NCBI RefSeq assembly: GCF_029962835.1
Contig: NC_080590.1
Span: 66,060,501-66,124,500, forward strand
Direction: 5' to 3'
DNA: 64,000 nt
Source of the DNA: Magnolia sinica
Lineage: Eukaryota > Streptophyta > Magnoliopsida > Magnoliales > Magnoliaceae
Shown here: piece after piece, positions 12,163 through 23,151 of the stretch
How positions within the stretch are numbered: position 1 is the first letter of the stretch
How the letters are laid out: each line of letters begins with the position of its first letter
Program-made: the position numbers and the translations under genes
Notes under the pieces: generated by a model
Databases searched by the model: none
What the model was told of the DNA's origin: nothing
Seen by the model: the letters and a program-made list of their open reading frames with translations, nothing else

Positions 12163-12984
12163 TGTTGAAATATGGGCATCCTCTTTAAACTACTTGAGAC
12201 CTGCAAAAGAAGACAAGGATGGAGACCCTGGCTACAGCAGGTGACCCTCCAATGCCAAAGTCAGACAAGAAAGCTAGGTCTAGTAGAACGTAAGGTTTTT
12301 GGGTGTATTTTCTTAGGTAGATTGTGTGTACCTTTCACCATTAGAGATGCTTCTATTTATAGGTGAGAGATGGCGATGGCATAAGGGATGATCTCCCTAT
12401 TTAGCATGAGCATATTTTAGAGGGATTCAAATCCCAAGCGTATCGCAATAATCTTCCGAGATCTTCGGCGAAGTCTCGGATAGACCCGTGTTATGGTTAT
12501 TTCCTAAGATCCTTAGCTAAAATCTCAGATTAGTAGTTTTGGTAATATCTGGACAGTCGATACCTGGTCGGAACTAGTAGAAGCGCGTGGCAGGAGGCTG
12601 AGGTGGAGAGTCTGAGGTGACTTATACGATTGTTTATGAGAGTGGCTTACCGACCTAAATTCTCTAGTGAACCATGGTTGGGCTTTCCCTCGATATCAAG
12701 TGGATGGTCGACTTGCCGACCTTCCTTCATCCGAGCACAGAGGCCGAGGTCCTTTCTTTAGCGAAATGTAGATGAAATCCGGGAGGACCATCCTCTTCAT
12801 CTTGTCGCACGAGGTAGGAGCTATTCTCAAGAAATGACCCAAGCGGCAACTCAAAAATGTATGGGACCGTGGAAGAGCTTGATGCCAGAAGATGGAAGTG
12901 GGCATTTCATCTTTTGGCGGCTAAGCTTGTGATGTGCATGGATGTAACCTCATCTTATTGATCAGTCCATTTTTACCCATAACA
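12163..12984 (-). repeat. 5' LTR of element 3
   Basis: On the minus strand it would start TGTTATGGGTAAAAATGG at 12984 and end TTTCAACA at 12163, about 820 bp, followed by the PBS. A TATA box lies at 12361-12353. The GACCCTGGCTACAGCAGG stretch (12231 onward, plus strand) is one I associate with LTRs of this lineage. The left partner LTR is not in the window, so the outer boundary is inferred from the TG start only. Confidence 0.65.
12353..12361 (-). promoter_or_regulatory. LTR TATA box of element 3
   Basis: TATAAATAG on the minus strand, about 190 bp before the LTR's 3' end, so it is well placed to drive this element. Confidence 0.6.
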
Positions 12985-14510
12985 AACACGGTCGAAGCGA
13001 TTCTGAAACTCATTATGCATGATTAAGTTATTGAAGATGTTGCCCAGCCTAATAGTACAACAGAGTTGGGGAACATTGACAATCGTGATGATTTGTCTGA
13101 TTATCTCACTGACTAGTGGTTCTCATGTGACGATCTGCTAATTAAAGAGCTAATGGCGATGACCAAAGCATTGGAAGCGTCTTCACCCACTTTCAAGCAG
13201 ATATGGACGACTTTGGCGATCGATAAGAACGTCGAATGTTTCGTTGTAGGCTATGATGAACAACACGGTTCTGACACATGTGAGGGGTGGCAATGTTTGG
13301 GTTTAAAGATTGTTTTTAGATCATTACCAACCGTGGCATTTGATTGCAACATGGTACTTATTATCTCATTCATTTTTTTAGGATAAGCCATTTCAGCCCA
13401 GTAAGATGGTAGGTGATGTGAAAGAGCTTGATCCTCTTGTAGTGATATAACACGCCCTTCAAAAAATCCAATTAAAAAAGCACCGAGAATGAGTAAAACA
13501 CCATAGATAAACACTGTCACCGTGGAGTCAGAGGCATCATCTGAAATGGTGGGTATAGAATGGCCCACCCATGTCATGACATAGCACCTTAAACCGATAC
13601 CGCTATATATATTCACCCATCTCGAGGAATATCTAGTTACCAGAATTTTGGTCGACAATGGGGCTGTCGTTATTCTTCTTCTAGTGAAAATGATGCCAAA
13701 TTTGAGAAAGACTCTAGTTGATTTGATGACAACTGAAGTTACATTTAGTAACTTTGCTGAGCATGCCACAAATACACAGTGTGTTACCGATCGACTTGAC
13801 CATAGGAACTAAAAGAGTATTTGATCCTTTCTTTGTGGTTGATACTTCGTCCAGTTATAATGCCTTGCTCGGGAGAGATTGGATCCGCTCTTTTTCATGC
13901 ATTCCATCATCGCTATATCATTTTATAATATTTTGGAATTAAGATAAAGTCGAGTTGGTACTGGCTGATATATAACAAGCCATTCTTGGCTACATCAAAT
14001 GCAAATGAGGCCTTCTACTACGAGGATGAAGACTGATTCGCTTTACCGGAAGGAATATGTACGAATGTCCAATTGGGATATCTATAAAGAAGAATCCAGG
14101 TAGTATTGTGCAAGATATTACTATTGTAATTCGCCTAGTTGTTAACCTACTAAGGGATATTATACCTTCTCGGTCGGTCCCATATTGCACCATTAAATAA
14201 ATTCCATGACTAGTATATCAATAGATGATGAGCGAATGGTTGATTTCACGGGTAGAATGAAGAGGCTCAAAGATAGCCTAAAATATGTTGACAATGGTTG
14301 CTTTGTAAATTTAGCTAACACGGTTGTTCTGTCCGATGAGGTAGATGGAGACGAAATAGACATGCACATAAAGGAAGCCGATGACAAGTTGGAATTATTC
14401 TCAATCTCAGGTTCAGGATCCGTTGGTGTTAGTCGAGGTGAATCTAGGAAATGAAGAGGACCCTACGCTAACCTTTATTAGTGGATTGGGAACATCAAAG
14501 GTCAGCCTAA
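12985..14510 (+). pseudogene. Gypsy pol remnant: protease and protease-RT linker
   Basis: A decayed plus-strand polyprotein. The protease reads TRILVDNGAVV near 13639-13671 (active site D-N-G in place of D-T-G, as in one common plant Gypsy group), then VLPIDLTIGTKRVFDPFFVVD and YNALLGRDWIRS (to about 13890) and CIPSSLYHFIIFWN (to 13942). A linker with a DERMVDFTGRMKRL segment (14230 onward) ends in LVEVNLGNEEDPTLTFISG (about 14427-14485), the block just before RT in this group. RT itself is absent; the remnant stops at about 14510. Several stops are present. It abuts the LTR of element 3 on its left. Confidence 0.75.
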
Positions 14511-14870
14511 TGATGAGTGGCCCATGTTCAAGTGGGTTCTAGCATGATGAATGGCCCACATCGAGGTGGGCCCACCAGATGGATGGTCCACATCGAAGGT
14601 GGGCTCACGTAATGGGTAGTGGATATTGAAATGGGCCCCACATGATGGAGAATAACATTAATGGTGGGCCTCACACAATGGATGAATAACATCAAAGGTG
14701 GGTCCTACCTAATGAACTATATAAAATAAAAGTCAAGCCCTAATGATGAATGGCCCACAATCAATGTGGGCCCTGATGATGGATGACCCATGTCAAAGGT
14801 GGGGCTAACACAATGAATGATCCACATCAAAGGTTGGCCCCACATGACAGACAATGGATGTAAGAGGGAC
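14511..14870 (+). repeat. Degenerate TGGGCCCAC phrase repeats
   Basis: About 360 bp built of repeated, diverged phrases such as GGTGGGCCCAC, CAATGGATG and ACATCAAAGGTGGG, spaced 30-50 bp apart. The same phrases fill the LTRs of elements A, B, D and E. No gene is visible. It may be an LTR scrap of that lineage. Confidence 0.6.
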
Positions 14871-15140
14871 TAAACAGACTTTTGGAAAATTACTTATGAT
14901 GTTAGAAAACAAATATGCCTCTTTTTTTTTGAACTCTTTTAGATGATAATTAGTATGTTGTTTACCAAACATACTTATCTGTTGATTAAGTAGAAACCAA
15001 GATAAGTTACTTATGGCAATTTAAATTAACTTATAAACGCCCTTATAATAAGATGATACATTAAAAGTATAATAAATTAAAAAAATTAAGTTATGTCCAA
15101 ATGACCCTGAATATTGATTCTTAATGTTTTTTTTCTTTAG
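14871..15140 (+). other. AT-rich stretch before the exon-like segment
   Basis: AT-rich DNA with a T-run, ending in a pyrimidine-rich tract and CTTTAG at 15135-15140 that resembles a plant 3' splice site. The words AAACAGACTTTTGG near the left side and TAAGTTATGTCCAAATGACCCT near 15086-15107 recall the ends of short non-autonomous DNA transposons, but I could not pair them convincingly. Confidence 0.35.
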
Positions 15141-15322
15141 CGTGGATTATTTAATGCATATGGCCGACTGATAAACGAAATTCCAGATTATGTTGCACAG
15201 GACACCAAAGTTGGGCTCACAAGAAGAATGGCTCAGTTGTCAGACATACACAGGGCACACATTTGTCTCATTGAAAAGGTCATGCTTCCCAATTTAAAAG
15301 AAGTAGACCAAGCATGCCTTTA
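15141..15322 (+). CDS. Exon-like open segment, unknown protein (host gene candidate)
   Basis: I do not recognise this protein. The segment directly follows a good plant-type acceptor (T-rich tract plus TTTAG). It is open for 60 codons and ends with TAG at 15320-15322, so it could be a terminal exon. An alternative donor (AAG|GT) at 15278/15279 would make a 138-nt internal exon of exactly 46 codons. The translation has ordinary protein composition, with residues RGLFNAYGRLINEIPDYV at the start and LSDIHRAHICLIEK in the middle, quite unlike the low-complexity frames of the LTRs. It has no motif of the retroelement families nearby. It could be a fragment captured by a transposon or the relic of a broken gene; no upstream exon was found in 14511-15140. 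Confidence 0.4.
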
Positions 15323-15719
15323 GTTATCTTTGATAAAAAAATTTAATCAATGCTCTTAGCCTAGTCATGCGATAAGGTAAATCACATGAACAATGATTAG
15401 TCTAGAGGGCACATCGGCACCCCTCTTTGACCATATCTCCACCGGTTGTAGCATGACTAAGCTTAGTATATTCCTTCTCACATAGTTTCATGCCCCTTAG
15501 CTGATTTGGAGTACTTAGCATCTATGAAATCCAGAATTAGTAAATAAATGATGATATTTTCTACACGTAACTGAGTCAATTCCTTCTTTCACACAGGACC
15601 TGAAGAGGAAGAAATCTTGGATTTCAAATAATTAAAAAAAGGACCATTTCAATGACAAACATTTCTATAACCCTATCATAAATACTAGCCTAATCCTCTT
15701 ACACAACCCACAGCCAAAA
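15323..15719. other. Unassigned interval
   Basis: About 400 bp of AT-rich single-copy-looking DNA between the exon-like segment and the truncated LTR of element A. I see no open frame, RNA gene or repeat in it. It could be 3' untranslated or intergenic DNA of the putative gene. Confidence 0.4.
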
Positions 15720-16075
15720 ACACTCCTCATTATAACATTTAGAGTTTCCTAGCATACATACATATACATATGATGCGTATGAGCATGAATCATGAAGCTA
15801 TATTAAGCATGTTATATGGTGATGGACTCTGTTCATAATGAAGATGGGCCTAGACGGCCTACTCACAACAAGTATGGGCCTAACAATGGGCCCTATGTAG
15901 AGTTACAATGTGGACATTTAACCATCATTGCTCCTACAATGTGGACGTCAAACCATCAATGCTCCCAAGGCATGGCCGCCGAAACATCACTACATACATT
16001 ATGGTGGAATCTCACATCGCAATGGGCCTCATATACAACACATTCAGCCTCACACAAAAGCCTCACTCGTGGTCC

Positions 16076-16460
16076 TCATATACATCAAGTGGGCCGCATC
16101 ATATGAGCGGCACCAATGGGCCAACATACATCAAATGGGCCGCAGCAATGGGCCAATCATACATCAAATGGGCCGCATTATATGGGCCGCACCAATGGGC
16201 CAATATACATCAAATGGGCCGCATCATATGGGCTGCACTAATGGGCCAATATACATTAAATGGGCCGCATCATATGGGCCACACCAATGGGCCAATATAC
16301 ATTAAATGGGCCACATTATATGGGCCGCACCAATGGACCAATAAACATCAAATGGGCCGCATCATCTACACTATTCTTCTATTTTTAGAGATCATTTGGG
16401 CCACATCATAAGGGCCGCACTAATGGGCCAATATACATCAAATGGGCCGCATCATCTACA
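16076..16460. repeat. 46-bp minisatellite in LTR of element A
   Basis: Tandem units of about 46 bp built on ATGGGCCGCATCATATGGGC, CGCACCAATGGGCCAATA and TACATCAA, repeated roughly eight times with small changes. The block ends in a CTACACTATTCTTCTATTTTT spacer that itself recurs at 16366 and 16455. The same array lies in the other LTR copy at 24690-25130. Confidence 0.8.
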
Positions 16461-17599
16461 CTATTTTTCTATTTTTAGAGATCATTTTAGAGCATTTCCA
16501 TAAACAAACATATCAAAAGATCATCTGGACCATACCACAAATAACAGTGGAGATAATGATCGAAAGATCATCTGGACCACATTGCAAATAGCAACGGAGA
16601 TAGTAATTTTCACTGTTAAAAATTCACAGGGCCACCATAACATGTATTTTCCATTCAGTCTGTTCATAAGGTCACAAAGACCTGAACCAAGAGGAAAAAC
16701 AAATATCATATTGATCCAAAACTTCTGTGACCCAGGAAGGGTTTCAATGGTATACGTTCAATCCCCTACTGCTTTTGTTGTGTGGACCACTTGATAGTTA
16801 GATCTGTCTTTTTTTTTTTTCTCAGGCCTTAGGACGAGTTCACCAAATAGATGGATGGTTTGGATGTAACACATACATCATGGATGGGGTCCACGTACAT
16901 GGCTCACCAGAGATTTGAACCTGCTTCATTTTTTGTCTCAAGCCTTTAGACGATCTCACCAGATGGATGGATGGTTTGGATGTAACACGTACATCACGGT
17001 GTGACACATACATCACAGCTGCGTCCCACCGTCCAGCCATCTGGACGGTGTGGATGGAAGCATACGTCATGGTGGAGACCCACAGAATTTACTGACGTGA
17101 GTCCAGCAGGTGGGTCCCACCATTTGGACGGTTTGGATATAGCACATACATCACGTGGGACCCACAGATCTTGCTGACGTCAGTACATCAGTAGGGTCAC
17201 GTCCTTATATGGACGGTTGGGATGAAACACATACATTATGGGAGGTGGGTCCCACCCGTCCAGATTGCTGGACGGTGTGGATCAGACCCACATATCATGT
17301 TAGGGTCCACAGAACTTGCTGACATCAATTCACACTAGATCTTGCTATGTGAGGTACGACATCCAATCCGCTCATCAGGTGGGTCCCACGTACGTGGGCC
17401 ACCAAATGTAGATATATATATATATATATAATTTATTTATTTATTTTTTACACAGTTGTTGTCCAGTGACCAGGAGGGATTCCCACCGTCCCAACAGTGG
17501 ACAGTGTGGATCATCTCATGCAATACGATGAGCCACACCGTCAGATGGACAGAGTAGATATAACACATATATTGGTAGGGCCCACTCCATCATAAAGGG

Positions 17600-17621
17600 G
17601 AGAGAGAGAGAGAGAGAGAGA
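17600..17621. repeat. (GA)n microsatellite
   Basis: Perfect GA dinucleotide run in the LTR of element A. Shorter GA runs sit at the matching place of the other LTR (26276-26288). Confidence 0.9.
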
Positions 17622-18366
17622 TGAAGGGGAGGGACCCCGCCACTATTGGACCCTCCCTTATACAATGCATACATCAAGTGGGTCCCACAATAAGTGGGCC
17701 CTTAAAACAAAATCAATGGTGGATCACCCACCTATATCGGCCTTCTTCTTTAGCTCCTTAAACTCCTAGGCTCCTTGGCTTCGATCTTGATGGAGGATGA
17801 TAAAGTTTTGATGGTGGGGATGAGAAATTGGATGGTAGAGAAGCGGGCCACACTTGGGTTGCTTGGGAAGCTTGGACGTTGGGTGCTCTCTTGGAAGTTG
17901 CTTGGAATGAGAGAGAGGTGTGATGTAAGGAGAGAGGGATGGGTGTGTAAGAAGAAAGATAGGCTTGGTTGAATTTTGGGTGAGAGAAGGAGTTGACTTT
18001 GGGTAAGGTTGTGTAAGAGAGGGATGGGTTGGGTTGCTTGTACTTGATTGATTTAATTGATTGATTGATTGATGGGATCCGTTGTAGAGATTCTCTCCAA
18101 ATTTGCATGTGCGGCGTTTTTCCTCAAAATAAATGTGGGCCCATAACTCCTGCTTAGGTATCGGATCGGTGCACGAGTCATGGCATTGGAACCGCGACGA
18201 CAGCATGGTTGCTAGGATACAAGTTTCGAGTCGAGTCGACTTAGATTTATGGGCTACAACTTAGGATTGTACACAAATACCGATTATAGGTCGAGGGTTA
18301 CCAGAATTCGACTGGGAGGACCGTGGAAGCCTATGGAATGGTACGGTATAGGATACAGGTCTTATA

Positions 18367-18385
18367 ACTCTCCCCTCCTAATAAA
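18367..18385 (-). other. Polypurine tract of element A
   Basis: The minus strand reads TATTAGGAGGGGAGAGT directly before the 3' LTR. The same tract stands beside the LTRs of elements B and D, so it is the plus-strand primer site of this lineage. Confidence 0.75.
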
Positions 18386-18499
18386 AATTTCATCCTCAAA
18401 ATTTACACAATTATCACGATTAAACATAACTCATAAAAGAAGAGAAAATAAAGCATTATCATATAAAATCATAGACAGCATACAAGATACAATATATAA

Positions 18500-21400
18500 T
18501 CAATCATCAAAGAGACGGGGATAACGCTCTCAAATCTCAGCCTCGCGCTCTCAAGACACCTCATCAATAGAATGGTGACCCCACTGAACCTTCACCAAGG
18601 GAATAACCTTGGTCCGGAGGACCTGCTCCTTCCGATCAAGGATACGAAATGGCTGCTCAATATAAGAAGCGTCCTCACGAACCTCCAGCGGCTGCCAATT
18701 AATAACATGAACTATGTCTGACCCACACTTTCTCAGCATAAAGACATGAAAAATGTTGTGGACACCAGACAACTGAGATGGCAAGGTAAGCTGATAGGCC
18801 ATGGCGCTAACGCGCCCAGTGATCTCAAAAGGTCCTATGAATGTCGGGGCAAGCTTACCCTTCGCTCCAAATTGAACCACTCCTTCATAGGGGAGACCTT
18901 GAGATACACACTGTCCCCAACAACGAACTCCAAGGGACCATGCCGGCTATCAGCAAAACTCTTCTGTCGGCTCTGAGCTGTGTGCATCCTCTTCCTGATG
19001 ATATTGATAGCCTTTTACGTCTGCTGCACAAGCTCAGGACCTAGGAGACACCGCTCTCCAACCTCGGTCCAACAACTTGGAGATCTACACGGTCTACCAT
19101 ATAATGCCTCAAAATGAGTCATGTCAATGGTCGCGTGAAAGCTATTATTGTATACGAACTCAGCCAATCGGAGATGCTCATCCCAGCTACTCCCAAAGTC
19201 AATCATGCAAGCCTAAAGCATATCCTCAAGGATCTAGTTGACCCTCTCGGTCTGGCCATCGGTCTGCGGATGGTACGCCGTGCTGAGCTGCAAAACAGAC
19301 CTCATCGCTCTCTGAAAGCTCTCATAAAACTGAGACGTGAACATTGGGTCTCGGTCAGAAACAATCGAGACTGGAATGCCATGCAGTCTCATAATCTCCT
19401 TGATGAATAACCTCGCAAGCCAGTCCATAGACCAAATCATAAGAATCGTAAGAAAATGTGTCGACTTTGTCAGATGATCCACGACAACCCAGATAATGTC
19501 ATGATCGCGCCTAGTCATCGGTAAACCCATAATAAAATTTGTCGACACGTACTCCCACTTCCACGTTGGGACGCTCAACGACTGTAATGGACTAGAGGAT
19601 CTTTGATTGTCAGCCTTGACACGCTGGCATGTGTCACACTCGGCCACAAAACTGGTGATCTGGTGCTTCATCCCCGTCCAAAAATACTATCGCCTCATAT
19701 CACGATACATCTTCATCAAGCCAGGGTGGATAAAAAACTACAATCGATGTGCCTCAGTCATAAGATCTCTACATAACTCAGGAATATGCGGAACACATAA
19801 TCGGCCTCTGAAGCAAAGTCTACCATCAAAACCAATCTATCAATCCGACTGACTCTCAGATGCTGCCTCTGCTTAGTAACTCTACAACAACTTGTCTGTT
19901 TGCTGAGCCTCGATCACCCTTGCGATAAGAGAGGGTTGAATCGACAGGCTCGATAACTGCACGATAAAAGACTGCAGACCGAACTCAAAATCATATGCTG
20001 CCACATCCTCAAGCATCCTCCACTCTTAAATCATCATATGCGCCACCAGGCCTCGTGGCTGACGGCTAAGGGCATCTGCCACCATGTTTGCCTTGCCTAG
20101 GTGGTACTGAAGATTAAAATCATAATCCTTCAGGAGCTCCATCCAACACCTCTACCTCATGTTTAGCTCAGACTGAGAGAATAGGTACTTTAAGCTCTTG
20201 TGGTTGGAGAAGAGCTCCAACATAACCCTATAGAGATAGTGTCTCCACACCTTTAGTGTGAAGATGATTGTTACCATCTCCAAATTATGCGTGGGGTAGT
20301 TCATCTCATGGACCTTGAGCTGTCGAGATGCATAAGCGACAGGTCTCTTGTGCTGCATTAAGATAACACCCAAGCCAATATGCGAAGCATCGATAAATAA
20401 TACAAATCTATCACCCCCAGAGGGAAGAGTGAGGATAAGAGCAGACATGAGGTGATCCTTTAGCTCCATAAATGCTTGCTCACAGGCGTCACTCCAAACA
20501 ACTCTGTGCCCTTCTGAGTCAACCTGGTCAACGGGGCTGCGATACGGGAGAAGCCCTCAATGAAACGCCAGTAGTAGCCCACCAAACCAAGAAAACTGCG
20601 GATCTCGGATGCGCTCGTGGGCTGGTCCCACTAACGCACTACCTCAACCTTTGAGGGGTCCACTACGACACCTTCCCTCATTACCATGTGACCGAGGAAT
20701 TTTTTCCTGCCAGAACTCGCACTCCTCCAGCTTCGTATACAGCTAGTGGGCATGGAGGGTCTGCAAGGCAATCTCTAAATATTGCGCATGTTCCTCACTG
20801 GTCCTCGAATATATTAGAATGTCGTTGATGAAGACCACAACAAACTGATCGAGATACGGACAGAAGACCTCGTTCATCAACTGCATGAATACTACGGGTG
20901 CATTGGTCAGTCTGAAGAACATGACCTGAAACTCAAAATGACCATAACGAATCCTGAAAGCTGTCTTTGTTATGTCCTCCTCTTGAACCCGAATCTGATG
21001 ATAACCAGAACATAGGTTAATCTTCGAAAAGAAATGTGCACCCTGTAGCTGATCAAATAAGTCGTCTATCCTCGGGAGCGGGTACTTGTTCTTGATCATG
21101 ACCCGGTTGAGCTCGTAATAATCCACACAGAGCCTCAACGAGCCATCCTTCTTCCTGACGAAGAGTACTAGCGCTCCCTAGGATGAATTTCTTAGATGGA
21201 TGAAGCCCAACTCAGATAAGCGTGGTACCGGGCACGAGATCAATCTAGAACTCAATATATGCTAGCGTGGCGGCAATCCTAGAATCTCCTGGAACACATC
21301 GAGAAAATTGCAGACCACTAGCAACTGATCGATACATAAGGCAATAGGCTCCTCAACTGTGTAGGACATCAAACAAGATAATGGCTCTCCTCTAGGCTCG

Positions 21401-21760
21401 GCAACGAACTGAAACTGATACAAGCCTGGTATACAAAATGTGACTATCCTCGCAGAACAATCTAACACGGTGTGGTACTTAGCAAGCCAATCAATACCTA
21501 AGATGACATCAAAATCTGACATCGGCAGCACAAAAAGTCGGCAGGTAAGAAAATCTCTCCCACTAACACGGGGTAAGACGAATAGTAACAGCCTAACACT
21601 ATAGTCTTCCCCAAGGGCGTTTATATGGTCAACCCCTCACTAGCATACTCTGTCAGTAATCCAAATGATCGGCAAAAATCCTCAGACATAAATGAGTGCG
21701 AAGCACCGGAATCAAATAATACTCGGGCGATGTATGCAGAGACTGGAAGTATACACTCAA
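18500..21760 (-). pseudogene. pol: pol of element A: PR-RT-RNase H-integrase, broken
   Basis: Minus strand. The protease reads VLFDSGASHSFM near 21720-21690 and VILGIDWLAKYH near 21510. [21 protein letters not shown] (21130-21075), [12 protein letters not shown], then the catalytic box as FIND at 20832-20821, where FIDD is normal, so the first catalytic Asp is lost. RNase [19 protein letters not shown] (20410-20350), [20 protein letters not shown]. Integrase: zinc region ECDTCQRVKADNQ (19640), core with STNFIMG (first Asp changed to Asn at 19539-19537), VSDRDPMF, HPQTDGQTERVN, YNNSFHATI. The C-terminus reads KLAPTFIGPFEITGRV (18850) and ILDRKEQVLRTKVIPLVKV (18640-18585), ending in a TGA in place of the usual Trp after IDEVS at about 18551. 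Many other stops and frame changes occur. Not functional. Confidence 0.85.
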
Positions 21761-22979
21761 TGACTCCACTAGATGACTACGGGTCCCGTTAAGCCGCATA
21801 AAATCTAACCTGAGCTAGCTGGGGAGGTGTCTGTCCCCTCTGAGGTCCCTGCTGCTGCTACTGCCTCTGTGGCAGCCTATACTACCATCCCTGCTACTAC
21901 TGGGGCCTCGATGGCTGAGGTGACTGGATCGCTGCTGCGGTGGAGGCTGTTATGGCCCTCTTGGCTGTTGTTGCTACTGAGGACGAGGGCACTCATGTAT
22001 GTAGTGTCATGTCCCACCACATCAAAAATAAGTCCCTATAAATGGCCTCTAGGGTGGCGCTAGAGGCATCGCTAGTGCTGCTAGTGCTCTAATGGATGGG
22101 TGGCTCATGTGCCTCTTTGGCCGTCGGTGATGCTGGGAGTTACCGGAGGGGACCTGTCTCTTTTGGTCTCTCCTCCGATTTGATCGCTTTACTTGTTGGC
22201 CTACTCATTCTCATAAATCTAAGCCCTCCGTACTATCGCCTGAAAATTCAGGAGCTCATACCTAATAACACAGCCTTAAAGACCGTAACATAAGCCGTTC
22301 TCAAAACGGTTGGCCTTCCACCCCTCATCATCAACCAAATATGGCACAAATCTCAATAGCACTAAAAAATGAGCCGCATACTGTGCCACAGACATGTCTC
22401 CCAGAACCAAGGTCTCGAATTCTAATGCTTGCTGCCGACGAATGTGGTCGTGGAAGTACTGCTGCTCGAATCGGTCTATAAAATTCTCCCACGTCTAGAC
22501 AAAATCAAGCCCTACAACACGGGTAATGGAGGTCCACCAGTGCTTGGCCTCACCCTAGAGAAGAAATACTGCCAACCGGACCCGCTGTTGTGTTGTACAT
22601 GCCATCGTATCAAAAATCTTCTCCACCTCGAAGCGCCATCTCTCGGCTACTGTCAGATCTGTCTCACCCTGGAAACGTGGGGGATCAAGCTGTCGGAACT
22701 CTCAAAGAAGGGTGCTTGCATGCTCCTGCTTTGCCTGGGCTAGCGAAATAATAGGGTGCCTACCCTGTCCCTTAAGGGCAACCATCACAGCCTGCTACAT
22801 CTGCTTAATTGGGAGGCACTCATTGGTACGGTCGACTCCGCACCGGTCTCGGGCGAAGGAACGACATCCTCAGGCTGGGGAGAAGGGATTTCTAGTAGTG
22901 GAGTGGGAGTCATAGGTGGTAAAGCGGGAGCCTTAGGTGGTGGAACGAGAGTCGCTCGAGTCACTCTCTTGGGCGGCAT
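21760..22979 (-). pseudogene. gag: gag of element A, broken
   Basis: The start MPPKRVTRATLVPPP at 22979 is typical of Tekay gag. It is followed by a proline-rich N-terminus, capsid blocks near 22700-22420 and a glutamine/proline-rich stretch. The zinc knuckle region near 22040-21990 is degraded: the His and part of the spacing survive but Cys codons are lost. Stops break it in several places. It lies about 170 bp after the PBS. Confidence 0.7.
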
Positions 22980-23134
22980 GTCCTATAGGAAAGAATAAGG
23001 ATGTCAATCAACCTTAAGAATCTCTCGAATGCACACACGTTAGGAAATTAAATCGGGGTGTTATGCACTTAGGACCTAATTGTCCTAAGCTCACAGTAAA
23101 CATGTGATGTTGTTCTTGGTTATTCCCAAGTTAT

Positions 23135-23146
23135 GCTTTGATACCA
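23135..23146 (-). other. PBS of element A (initiator-Met type)
   Basis: The minus strand reads TGGTATCAAAGC six bases after the LTR end TGTGACA. One base differs from the usual TGGTATCAGAGC. Confidence 0.8.
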
Positions 23147-23151
23147 ACTTC

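Larger units (their letters stand above)
9277..12984 (-). mobile_element. Tat-like Ty3/Gypsy element, 5' part (element 3)
   Basis: Minus-strand order: LTR (12984-12163), PBS, gag, protease, first half of RT. The RT then stops at about 9277 next to the outer end of element 2. The gag and protease motifs are those of the Tat/Retrosat group. Base composition is richer in G+C than in the two Athila-like elements beside it. The missing RT half, RNase H, integrase and 3' LTR may lie left of the window if elements 1 and 2 were inserted into it. Confidence 0.8.
15720..18366 (-). repeat. 3' LTR of element A, truncated
   Basis: It matches the right-hand LTR from CACTCCTCAT (15721; 24335 in the other copy) to the inner end, with a small extra block around 15731-15750. 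The outer ~1.2 kb, with the TGTCAC end, is missing. The inner boundary reads TATAAGACC on the minus strand, where the other copy has TGTAAGACC. It contains the 46-bp minisatellite, GTGGGTCCCAC phrases, a TA run (17412-17430) and a GA run (17600-17621). Confidence 0.85.

Noticed and set aside
13251..13769. Minus-strand frame with a membrane-like segment (FIYGVLLILGAFLIGFF), possible organelle or membrane protein
   Set aside because: The plus strand of the same DNA reads Gypsy protease in the right order, so the minus frame is a shadow.
14871..15120. Short inverted-repeat DNA transposon
   Set aside because: The suggested end words do not pair well enough and no target duplication was found.
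15908..16411. Frames of up to 167 codons rich in WASYGPHQWANIHQMGR-type repeats
   Set aside because: They are translations of the 46-bp minisatellite and have no independent coding signal.
16076..16460. Regular array resembling a CRISPR
   Set aside because: The whole 46-bp unit repeats, with no unique spacers, and it lies in a plant LTR.
17758..18206. Ser/Pro-rich minus frames of 116 and 146 codons
   Set aside because: They lie in the LTR of A and arise from low-complexity CT-rich DNA. The matching region of the other LTR is broken (26521-26703).
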